Origin: Candidatus Omnitrophota bacterium
Lineage (GTDB): Bacteria > Verrucomicrobiota > Verrucomicrobiia > Limisphaerales > UBA1319
Direction of reading: 5' to 3'
Assembly: GCA_023473405.1 (NCBI GenBank)
Contig: JAMCZD010000042.1
Location: forward strand, 1 to 5,661
Length of the DNA: 5,661 bases
Part shown: positions 1 to 5,619 of the stretch, piece by piece
Numbering within the stretch: the first letter of the stretch is position 1
How the letters are laid out: the number at the start of each line of letters is the position of its first letter
Notes under the pieces: generated by a model
The model's database searches: none
Seen by the model: the letters and a program-made list of their open reading frames with translations, nothing else
What the model was told of the DNA's origin: nothing
Translations under genes and position numbers: made by a program

Positions 1-1097
1 CCCTGGACATAATATCCATTGGCAACGAACTCGTTGAAATTAGCCGGGCTGGAGGTGGGCCGATAGTGTTCTTCGAGATACTCGGCCGTCAGACCAAATG
101 GGCCGATAGTGAAGGTCTGGTCCACCCCCCAGGCACGGCGTTCATCCGGCGAGTGGGTGGTGAACGGGAGCAGGGAGCCGTCGGGCTGCAGGAGCAGGTT
201 GCCGACCGGGCTCAGGTTCACACTTGCGGCATCCCGCGAATAGAGACCGTCCAGGCCCAGCCGCCACTGAGCCGGCAGATTCCACAGGATGTCCGAGTAA
301 GGTGTCAACTCGAGGCGTCCGGCGTACATGAAGTTATTGCCGTCGTTGATACTGATGTTGCGTCCATTTCCATTGAACATCCCGAAGGAATAGGTCAGAA
401 AGTCCTTGCGATCGGGCCACAGGTTGGCCAATGGCTTACCCCAGATTTGGAAACCCACCTGGCGCTCGGGCGTAAGCGCATCGGTCACCAGGGATCGTTC
501 GGCGGTGAACAGGGTCGTATCCGGGGTGAGTTGTTCGAGCCCGTAAGGGGCCTTGAACTGCCCCAGTCTCAGGTTTGCCTCGGGGTATTGCCGGTAATTG
601 ACATAAAGGTCGGTGCCTGAAAAGCCGGTCCGATTGCCGTTAATCCCGTCGCCTTGTTCGAAATCGCCTTCCAGTTTGAAATCGAACTGTTTAAGGAAAT
701 CACCGCTCAGGCTGATGCGCGCGCGTCGCAGGCGGAAGCGATTATCGAGGGCATTGGGGCCGTCGGCGAGACGCCCTTCGAAGCTTGACACGTCGCCAAA
801 CTCGGCGTTGGCCTGGAGGAATCCGCCCAGCTTGAGGTTGGTTTCCTTGCCTAATGGGAGGACGAGCGGCGAAGTATTGCTCGAGGTGTTTTCTTTACCC
901 AGCTCAGCCTGGATATCCTCGGCTTCATTTTGCGTGAGAATGCCTTTTTTGACGAGCGCATTAACCAGGGCATCCGAGTTGCGCGCCGAACCGGCGCCTG
1001 CCAGGGCGCATAATACCATCAAACCGGCAGCGGCCAGGGGCATCCATTTGCATCTGTTTGTCGTTTGGTTTGTTTTCATAATCTCGTTGATCGTCAT
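1..1097 (-). CDS. Phosphate-selective porin, OprO/OprP family (partial, C-terminus beyond left edge)
   Basis: Outer-membrane beta-barrel channel, probably for phosphate or polyphosphate uptake. I translated the minus strand by hand: 365 codons are open from the ATG at 1097 to the window edge with no stop, so the 3' end is missing. Residues 1-38 look like a signal peptide: a basic n-region (K, R, K), a hydrophobic stretch PLAAAGLMVLCALAGAG and probable cleavage after GSA. Residues 43-66 form a short helical segment (DALVNALVKKGILTQNEAED and following). The barrel then begins with family-like motifs: RRARISLSG (124-132), LGQFKAPYGLEQLTP (178-192), ERQVGFQIWG (211-220), GMFNGNG (239-245) and YAGRLELTP (258-266). 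The start at 1097 has GAGG five bases upstream; the in-frame ATG at 1079 is an alternative with a poorer site. The gene diverges from the phoU-phoB-phoR cluster and has a Pho-box-like repeat about 50 bases upstream, which supports a phosphate role. Family assignment is good; substrate (phosphate, polyphosphate or other anion) is inferred. Confidence 0.87.
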   Translation of the reverse strand, partial: MTINEIMKTNQTTNRCKWMPLAAAGLMVLCALAGAGSARNSDALVNALVKKGILTQNEAEDIQAELGKENTSSNTSPLVLPLGKETNLKLGGFLQANAEFGDVSSFEGRLADGPNALDNRFRLRRARISLSGDFLKQFDFKLEGDFEQGDGINGNRTGFSGTDLYVNYRQYPEANLRLGQFKAPYGLEQLTPDTTLFTAERSLVTDALTPERQVGFQIWGKPLANLWPDRKDFLTYSFGMFNGNGRNISINDGNNFMYAGRLELTPYSDILWNLPAQWRLGLDGLYSRDAASVNLSPVGNLLLQPDGSLLPFTTHSPDERRAWGVDQTFTIGPFGLTAEYLEEHYRPTSSPANFNEFVANGYYVQ

Positions 1098-1102
1098 ACG
1101 AA

Positions 1103-1106
1103 CCTC
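1103..1106 (-). promoter_or_regulatory. Ribosome binding site of the porin
   Basis: GAGG on the minus strand, five bases before the ATG at 1097. It decides in favour of that start over the in-frame ATG at 1079, whose upstream sequence offers only a weak GAG. Confidence 0.6.
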
Positions 1107-1122
1107 GACAAGTTGAATGGTG

Positions 1123-1128
1123 AATATT
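1123..1128 (-). promoter_or_regulatory. Possible -10 element of the porin promoter
   Basis: On the minus strand this reads AATATT inside an AT-rich patch (GAAATATTCA, 1130-1121), the only AT-rich stretch between the Pho-box-like repeat and the porin start. It lies 18 bases downstream of the proximal repeat unit (which ends at 1147), as expected if PhoB bound in place of a -35 element. It matches TATAAT at only four of six positions, so it is a tentative call. Confidence 0.3.
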
Positions 1129-1146
1129 TCGTTTGCCGGTCTGCCG

Positions 1147-1164
1147 GGTTACGATTTGGTTACA
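1147..1164 (-). promoter_or_regulatory. Pho-box-like direct repeat upstream of the porin
   Basis: Read on the minus strand, the sequence is TGTAACC-AAAT-CGTAACC: two 7-base units sharing GTAACC, separated by 4 bases, giving an 11-base period. This 7+4+7 layout is that of PhoB half-site pairs (E. coli consensus units are CTGTCAT-like), and a TGTAA-type core is a tolerable variant. It ends 50 bases before the porin ATG and a plausible -10 lies downstream. PhoB and PhoR are encoded just across the intergenic region. The repeat is seen directly; PhoB binding is inferred. Confidence 0.55.
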
Positions 1165-1211
1165 AACCAAGGCGGAATCGTCACCAGAAATTCACAATTC
1201 CGACAACTTGC

Positions 1212-1218
1212 TGTAACC
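1212..1218 (+). promoter_or_regulatory. Isolated copy of the TGTAACC half-site facing the phoU side
   Basis: TGTAACC on the plus strand, identical to one unit of the repeat at 1147-1164 but in the opposite orientation, 25 bases before the ATG at 1244. The sequence 11 bases upstream (CGACAAC, 1201-1207) is at best a degenerate partner, and there is none 11 bases downstream. It might be a weak PhoB half-site for autoregulation of the plus-strand genes, or chance. Confidence 0.22.
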
Positions 1219-1233
1219 GGGCCGCGGTATTGT

Positions 1234-1237
1234 GAGG
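1234..1237 (+). promoter_or_regulatory. Ribosome binding site deciding the start at 1244
   Basis: GAGG six bases before the ATG at 1244. The upstream in-frame GTG at 1232 overlaps this site, so the ATG at 1244 is the better start. Confidence 0.6.
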
Positions 1238-1243
1238 CTTGGT

Positions 1244-1819
1244 ATGAAAGCGAAAACCGATTTCATTAACTCCCAGAGCCTGGCTAAACGGCTGCACCTG
1301 CCAATCCCGTACGGCCTTCCACGCAATCTGGCGGATTGGCTGGAGCGTCATGTCCTGGCCGGAATCGCACTCGAAGTGGGCGCCGAACTCCTGCCGGCGA
1401 ACCGCTCTGCCCTTGCCTGGACCGGCACGGACGGCGAATTGTCGGGACAGAGGATGGTGTCATTGCTGTGTTTCAGTTATGCGACCGGAACCTATTCATC
1501 AGAAGTGATCTGCCAGAGAATCGCGATCGACGAGGTTTTTGACTATTTGGCAAACCACTGCCGGCCCAATTGGCCTGAGCTGCAGCGTTTTCGGCGCCTC
1601 CAGAGGCCGATCGTTCGCGAAGGACTCATACGGCTCTTTATGGCCGTTTGGCAGCTCAAGGCATGCCAAATGGATTCCCGGCGCGCCCCCTTTGTGGACC
1701 GTCCCTCCCCCTTTTGGTGCCCCCAATTGCGGGAGGAATTGAGGAATGAATTTGCCGGGGAAGCAGAAAACCGCCTGCGCCGAGCGGTCCAGTGGGACAG
1801 CGCGAGCATGGACGACTAA
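1244..1819 (+). CDS. Stand-alone transposase N-terminal-like (DUF772/InsH-N type) domain protein, 191 aa
   Basis: Function unknown. Residues 70-139 resemble the N-terminal, non-catalytic domain of IS1182/IS5-type transposases: a hydrophobic helix RMVSLLCFSYATGTYSSEVI, then DEVFDYLANHCRPNWPELQRF with the typical RP(D/N)-x-x-x-(I/L)-x-x-FRR pattern, then a helix ending at VWQLK. In full transposases this is followed by the DDE domain, usually beginning with an ALDGT-like strand. Here there is instead a short tail of about 50 residues (PFVDRPSPFWCPQLREEL, then a charged helix), and the frame closes normally with TAA. Residues 1-69 precede the domain and I do not recognise them. No terminal inverted repeats, target duplication or downstream transposase remnant is visible: phoU begins 81 bases later. 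It could be a domesticated DNA-binding domain, or a decayed IS fragment that kept an open frame. The ribosome binding site and the divergent promoter region favour an expressed gene. Domain resemblance is by eye. Confidence 0.72.
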   Translation: MKAKTDFINSQSLAKRLHLPIPYGLPRNLADWLERHVLAGIALEVGAELLPANRSALAWTGTDGELSGQRMVSLLCFSYATGTYSSEVICQRIAIDEVFDYLANHCRPNWPELQRFRRLQRPIVREGLIRLFMAVWQLKACQMDSRRAPFVDRPSPFWCPQLREELRNEFAGEAENRLRRAVQWDSASMDD

Positions 1820-1900
1820 CCGGAGACTCAGAGCCGGCTGCCACGGAGCGACTAATCTCTGCTTGTGATTAGCGATGTGAGCGTTAGGATTGGACTGGCT

Positions 1901-2596
1901 ATGCAGGATGATTTTCAACAACATCTAGCCAAGCTCAAGGACGAGCTTCTCATGATGGCCAGTTATGCGGAAACAGCCGTCAGCGAAGCTGTCAAGGCCG
2001 TGGCGGAACGCGACGATGGCGCTGCGCAATCCGTCCAAAACGGTGACATTATTATTGACCAATATGAAATGAAGCTCGATGAGCTGGCCATCAACCTGCT
2101 GGCAGATTCGGTGCCCTCACGCAAGGACCTTCGCCTGATCACCGTGGCAATGAAAACCTCGCATGACCTCGAACGCGTCGGGGATGAGGCAACCACCATC
2201 GCGCGACGCGCCCTGGAACTAAATCGGGAACCACCGATAAAGGAAATGGACGGGGTCAGGCAATTGGCAACGATGGCCATCGAAATGCTCAATTCCAGCC
2301 TTGATGCACTTGTCAATGGAGACTGTGTCTTGGCCCACGCTGTGATTGCCCGGGACCACGAAGCTGACGTGGTTTATCATGAGCTGTATCGCGAGCTGTT
2401 CGAATTGATGCAGACCCGTCCGGGAACGATCGAGCGTTGCCTGCATTTGATGGTGGTTTCCAAGAGCCTGGAACGGGTAGCGGATCACGCCACCAACATC
2501 GCCGAAGAGGCCGTTTACCTCTTTGAAGGCCGCGACATTCGCCATACCGGCAAAGGCACGCGCGCACCGGCTATTCCCAATCAGTCAACAATATGA
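1901..2596 (+). CDS. phoU: Phosphate signalling modulator PhoU
   Basis: Cytoplasmic helical protein that links phosphate transport status to the PhoR kinase and restrains the Pho response when phosphate is plentiful. It has 231 residues, close to the usual PhoU length, with the family's two tandem three-helix repeats. Each carries the ExxxD metal-binding signature: HDLERVGDEATTIARRA (E91, D95) and KSLERVADHATNIAEEAVYL (E191, D195). The N-terminus MQDDFQQHLAKLKDELLMMA matches the usual PhoU start, so I chose ATG 1901 over the in-frame GTG at 1865; GGA lies six bases upstream and AGGA eleven. The C-terminal 20 residues or so (after the second signature helix) are polar and probably disordered. 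Its stop overlaps the phoB start (ATGA), which suggests translational coupling. PhoU is commonly encoded after pstSCAB; no pst gene is visible here. Identification is firm. Confidence 0.95.
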   Translation: MQDDFQQHLAKLKDELLMMASYAETAVSEAVKAVAERDDGAAQSVQNGDIIIDQYEMKLDELAINLLADSVPSRKDLRLITVAMKTSHDLERVGDEATTIARRALELNREPPIKEMDGVRQLATMAIEMLNSSLDALVNGDCVLAHAVIARDHEADVVYHELYRELFELMQTRPGTIERCLHLMVVSKSLERVADHATNIAEEAVYLFEGRDIRHTGKGTRAPAIPNQSTI

Positions 2597-3276
2597 GACC
2601 CAGGATTCTGGTGGTTGACGACGAACCGGACGCGGTCGAACTCATCGCCTTCAACCTGAAGGCGGCCGGCTGCGAGGTGGTCAGTGCCGCCGACGGCGAG
2701 GAAGCCCTGAAACAGGCCCGCGCGTCGAAGCCGGATTTGATTTTGTTGGACCTAATGTTGCCGGAGATCGACGGTTTGGAGGTCTGCAAAATCCTGCGGC
2801 GCGATACTGCAACGGCCAGGATCCCGCTGATCATGGTCACCGCCAAGGCGGAGGAGATCGATCGGGTTTTAGGACTTGAATTTGGAGCTGACGATTATGT
2901 TACCAAGCCGTTCAGCCCGCGAGAATTGGTGCTGCGCGTCAAAAACCTGCTCCGCCGCCGCCAGGCCGAAGAAAATACCGCCGATCAATTGCGCATCGGA
3001 CCGCTCACGATCGACATACCGCGCCACGAGGTTATGGTCGGCGGCCAACAGGTGGAATTGACGGCTACCGAGTTTAAATTATTGGTGATTCTGGCGCAGC
3101 GCCAGGGCCGGGTGCAAACGCGCGATCAATTGCTCCAGGACGTCTGGGAATACGACAGCGTCATCGACACCCGCACCATCGACACTCATGTGCGGAGGTT
3201 GCGGGAGAAATTGGGCCCCGCCGCCAAATACCTCGGAACCGTGCGCGGCGTGGGCTATCGCTTGACGGAGGCCTGA
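2593..3276 (+). CDS. phoB: Phosphate regulon response regulator PhoB (OmpR family)
   Basis: DNA-binding response regulator that, once phosphorylated by PhoR, binds Pho boxes and activates phosphate-scavenging genes. It has 227 residues. Receiver domain at 1-122: acidic pair D9/D10, phospho-acceptor D53 in LLDLMLPEIDG, switch T83 and Y102, and K105 in DYVTKPFSPRE, positions that match E. coli PhoB numbering. Winged-helix output domain at about 133-227: LTATEFKLL (156-164), recognition helix TRTIDTHVRRLREKL (193-207) and the wing VRGVGYRL (217-224). The ATG shares ATGA with the phoU stop; there is no separate Shine-Dalgarno, so translation probably depends on coupling to phoU. phoR follows 42 bases downstream. 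OmpR-family members are hard to tell apart by sequence alone, but the flanking phoU and phoR-like kinase make PhoB (called PhoP in Gram-positives) the best call. Confidence 0.94.
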   Translation: MRPRILVVDDEPDAVELIAFNLKAAGCEVVSAADGEEALKQARASKPDLILLDLMLPEIDGLEVCKILRRDTATARIPLIMVTAKAEEIDRVLGLEFGADDYVTKPFSPRELVLRVKNLLRRRQAEENTADQLRIGPLTIDIPRHEVMVGGQQVELTATEFKLLVILAQRQGRVQTRDQLLQDVWEYDSVIDTRTIDTHVRRLREKLGPAAKYLGTVRGVGYRLTEA

Positions 3277-3318
3277 TCGGTTTGGCGCGCCCTCCCGAAT
3301 CGGACCCCATCGTTGACC

Positions 3319-4386
3319 ATGACCGAATCCATAACCCAGGAAAGCCTCTTCAACAACATGGCGGAAGGAGTCCTGCTGCTGGACCGCGACGGACGGGTGG
3401 AGTTGATTAATCGATCGTTGGAGAAGATGCTGCGGGTTTCGGGGAATCCGAAGGGGCGAACCCTCATGGAAACCTTCCGACTGCATGAGCTGCATGACTT
3501 GGCCCAACAGGCGATCGTTCGGGGGCAAATACTCGACTTCGAGCTGCATTTGCCGGGCATCGAAAAGCGGTGTTTAAAGGTTGATGCCAGCGTCTTGCGG
3601 GGACCTTCCAGCCGAATCCAGGGGATCATGCTGGTGTTTCATGATCACACACGGCTCCAGCAATTGGAGAGGGCGCGACAGGAATTTGTCGCCAACGTCA
3701 GCCACGAACTGCGCACCCCGCTGTCGCTGATCAAAGGTTACACCGAAACCCTCCTCGAGGGGGCCAAAGATGACCCCGCCGTGGCTACCCACTTCCTCAA
3801 AATCATTCAGAAACACGCGGACCGCCTAATTTTCCTGGTCGAGGACTTGCTGACCTTGTCGCGGTTGGAATCGGACCAAGTCACCCTGCAACTTCAACTG
3901 GTAGACTTGCGCCTCCTTACCGAGAAAGTCCTTGAGGATTTACGGACGCGAGCATCGAGGAAAACTATGCATCTCGAAAACCGGATTCCGCCGGACCTGC
4001 GGGCACAAGCCGACGCCGAACGCTTGCAGCAAGCCCTTTTCAATCTCATCGAAAACGCCATCAAATACGGACCCGTTAACGGACACGTCACCGTAGGCGG
4101 CGGAGCCACCGGGGAACGCTGGATCGAGCTATGGGTAAAGGACGACGGCCCCGGCATCCCACTCGAAGCGCAAGGCCGAATTTTCGAGAGGTTTTACCGG
4201 GTGGACCGCTCACGATCGCGAGAACAAGGCGGCACCGGTTTGGGCCTGGCCATAGTCAAACACGTCGTGCAATCGCACGGCGGCAAAGTATGGGTGAAGA
4301 GCGAACCCGGCCAGGGCTCGACCTTCTTTCTTACCTTGCCCATGAACCATGATCAAAACCAAGGAATACTCGCATCACGCGGATAA
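3319..4386 (+). CDS. phoR: Phosphate regulon sensor histidine kinase PhoR, without transmembrane segments
   Basis: Autophosphorylating kinase and probable phosphatase for PhoB. It has 355 residues. PAS domain at about 5-112: NMAEGVLLLDRDGRVELINR near the start and IQGIMLVFHDHTRLQQLER at the end. HisKA at 120-185 has phospho-acceptor H129 in FVANVSHELRTPLSLIKGY. The HATPase domain at about 232-342 has the N box LFNLIENAIKYGP (N246), G1 box DDGPGI (275-280), F box FERFYRVD and G2 box GTGLGL (305-310). All catalytic boxes are intact. PhoR proteins usually carry one or two N-terminal membrane helices, and here there are none. An upstream extension is not possible because the phoB stop lies in the same frame 42 bases before the ATG, and the only other start between is a TTG at 3313. 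No Shine-Dalgarno is visible. The assignment as PhoR rests on its position after phoU-phoB and on the PAS-HisKA-HATPase layout. Confidence 0.9.
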   Translation: MTESITQESLFNNMAEGVLLLDRDGRVELINRSLEKMLRVSGNPKGRTLMETFRLHELHDLAQQAIVRGQILDFELHLPGIEKRCLKVDASVLRGPSSRIQGIMLVFHDHTRLQQLERARQEFVANVSHELRTPLSLIKGYTETLLEGAKDDPAVATHFLKIIQKHADRLIFLVEDLLTLSRLESDQVTLQLQLVDLRLLTEKVLEDLRTRASRKTMHLENRIPPDLRAQADAERLQQALFNLIENAIKYGPVNGHVTVGGGATGERWIELWVKDDGPGIPLEAQGRIFERFYRVDRSRSREQGGTGLGLAIVKHVVQSHGGKVWVKSEPGQGSTFFLTLPMNHDQNQGILASRG

Positions 4387-4449
4387 TAAAAACCGTCCGC
4401 AAAATGCCAGAGTTTTTGACAAGTGCCGATTTTCAGGCAATCTGCGACC

Positions 4450-4941
4450 ATGTACAAAATCATTGGGGCCGACGGAAGGGAGTATGGACCAGTTACCGCG
4501 GAGCAGTTGCGGCAATGGATTCGTGAAGGCCGGGCCAACGCCGATACTCGTGTGCAGGCGGAACATTCCGTGGAATGGAAACCATTGGGGGGCCTTCCGG
4601 AATTTGCGGACGCGCTGCCCAAAGCGCCCACCACACCACCGCCTTTGGTCCCCCCGCCAGTCAGCGCCACCACCGGCGGAACGGAAACCAATGGAATGGC
4701 TGTGGCAGGACTCATTTTGAGCGTGCTGGGATTCTTTCAGTGCTGCGGGCCCATTTTTTCTACTTTAGGCCTGATTTTTTCGGTGGTCGCCCTGTCGCAA
4801 ATCGACAGGAACCCGCGCCAGCAATCAAGCCGAAGCCTGGCCATCGCCGGCATCGTAATTGCCATCCTTGGCTACGTTGTTTTTGGCATAATCATGACGA
4901 TGGGCCTGATGAGAGGCTTTGTCTGCCGATTCCGTGTATGA
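4450..4941 (+). CDS. GYF_2-DUF4190 membrane protein
   Basis: Function unknown. It has 163 residues. Residues 1-55 are a GYF_2-type domain: MYKIIGADGREYGPVTAEQL with the GPV turn, then LRQWIREGRANADTRVQ and VEWKPLGGLPEF. GYF-like domains generally bind peptides. Residues 57-80 are a proline/threonine-rich linker (PPPLVPPP). Residues 83-152 are a DUF4190-like membrane part: a hairpin AVAGLILSVLGFF-CCG-PIFSTLGLIFSVVALSQI, the conserved cytoplasmic loop with SLAIAGIV, and a further helix to about 151. I chose ATG 4450 because the fold begins there; a GTG at 4423 would add nine residues unlike the family. The stop overlaps the next gene's ATG (ATGA). It lies 63 bases after phoR and may or may not share its transcript. 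This architecture is, from memory, frequent in Verrucomicrobia and Planctomycetes. Confidence 0.82.
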   Translation: MYKIIGADGREYGPVTAEQLRQWIREGRANADTRVQAEHSVEWKPLGGLPEFADALPKAPTTPPPLVPPPVSATTGGTETNGMAVAGLILSVLGFFQCCGPIFSTLGLIFSVVALSQIDRNPRQQSSRSLAIAGIVIAILGYVVFGIIMTMGLMRGFVCRFRV

Positions 4942-5438
4942 AATCACTGGGTGGAAACGCCATGCCAGGCTTCACCACGAATCACGCCCTGTTCGCTGAG
5001 AATCACAAGATGCATCGGGCGATTGTGACGCGTAAAACTGCGCGCGCGATAACGGTTTTATGCGGTGTCCTGATGACGGGTGCCGCTGCCATACTCTACC
5101 GCTTTGCCCCCGGGCAATATGCGTTTTATCCGCAATGCATGTTCCATTCCCTGACCGGTCTGTCCTGCCCGGGTTGCGGTTCACTGCGATCGATTCACGC
5201 CCTGTTGCACGGTGATTTGTTAAGCGCGCTTCGTTTCAACCTCCTGGCAGTCGCCACCATCCCATTCGTTTCCTGGGCATTGGCCCGAACCGCGCTCAAT
5301 CATTGGACCGGCCGCCGATCATTTGACTGGCTCGAGAACGCGCGTCCGGCTTATGTCTGGCTTTTCCTGGGTTGCATACTCGTCTTTGGGATTCTGCGCA
5401 ACCTGCCCTGGATGCCGTTCACGTTGCTGAAACCGTAA
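4938..5438 (+). CDS. DUF2752 family membrane protein
   Basis: Function unknown. Up to 166 residues. The family signature is clear: a Cys-Pro-x-Cys-Gly motif (C77-P-G-C80-G81) followed by SLRSIHALLHGDLLSALRFNLL, giving the usual CPxCGxxR...L.hGd...A...N pattern. Hydrophobic segments lie at about 37-54, 100-117 and 138-154, so it is an integral membrane protein. The paired cysteines might bind a metal or form a redox pair; that is a guess. The ATG at 4938 overlaps the stop of the preceding GYF_2-DUF4190 gene (ATGA), which suggests coupling. The first 24 residues are polar and atypical; translation may instead start at ATG 5010 (142 residues, MHRAIVTRKTARAITV), closer to the usual family length. 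Either way, family and frame are secure. Confidence 0.82.
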   Translation: MKSLGGNAMPGFTTNHALFAENHKMHRAIVTRKTARAITVLCGVLMTGAAAILYRFAPGQYAFYPQCMFHSLTGLSCPGCGSLRSIHALLHGDLLSALRFNLLAVATIPFVSWALARTALNHWTGRRSFDWLENARPAYVWLFLGCILVFGILRNLPWMPFTLLKP

Positions 5439-5446
5439 AAACCGTA

Positions 5447-5610
5447 GGTTTCCCAACCTGCCGGCTTGAGCCGCTTCGGATGCGGTGAAAGGGATTGCCT
5501 GAGCCAATCGAAGGCAAGGCCCGCATGGCTGAGCGAGCGAGAGCGAGCCAATCGCCGATTTCTAAATCGGCAGACCGTGCGCCAGCCTAACGCGACGCCG
5601 GTTGGAAACC
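5447..5610. repeat. Imperfect inverted repeat pair bounding part of the 3' intergenic region
   Basis: GGTTTCCCAACC at 5447-5458 is the reverse complement of GGTTGGAAACC at 5600-5610 apart from one extra C. Both copies have GGC/GCC beside them (CCGGC at 5461-5465; GCC at 5597-5599). The arms enclose about 140 bases containing the palindrome at 5554-5571. It could be a small non-autonomous element or a repeat module; no target duplication can be recognised. Confidence 0.4.
5554..5571. repeat. Perfect 8-bp palindrome
   Basis: GCCGATTT-CT-AAATCGGC: eight-base arms with perfect complementarity around two central bases. It has no T run, so it is a poor terminator; on DNA it could be a protein-binding palindrome or a cruciform-prone repeat core. 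Confidence 0.6.
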
Positions 5611-5619
5611 CGCAACACA

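Noticed and set aside
66..1116. Two long plus-strand open frames (66-620 and 613-1116) opposite the porin
   Set aside because: They are antisense to a continuous, well-matched porin frame, show no domain, and read as low-complexity Arg/Ser/Pro or Gly/Gln-rich sequence. They are by-products of codon bias on the other strand.
1852..1872. Stem CTAATC/GATTAG with a 9-base loop between the transposase-like gene and phoU, considered as terminator or attenuator
   Set aside because: Only six base pairs, AT-rich, no T run after it; such a stem is easily found by chance.
1499..1924. Minus-strand open frame of 141 codons across the transposase-like gene
   Set aside because: It overlaps both the transposase-like gene and the phoU start, has no recognisable domain and no ribosome binding site I can support.
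4416..4444. TTGACA at 4416-4421 as a -35 element of a promoter for the GYF_2-DUF4190 gene
   Set aside because: The hexamer is perfect, but at 17 bases spacing the -10 position reads AATCTG, a poor match, and transcription would begin almost at the ATG. Possible but not supported.
5439..5459. Rho-independent terminator after the DUF2752 gene
   Set aside because: Two overlapping 5-base-pair stems exist, but neither is GC-rich nor followed by a T run.
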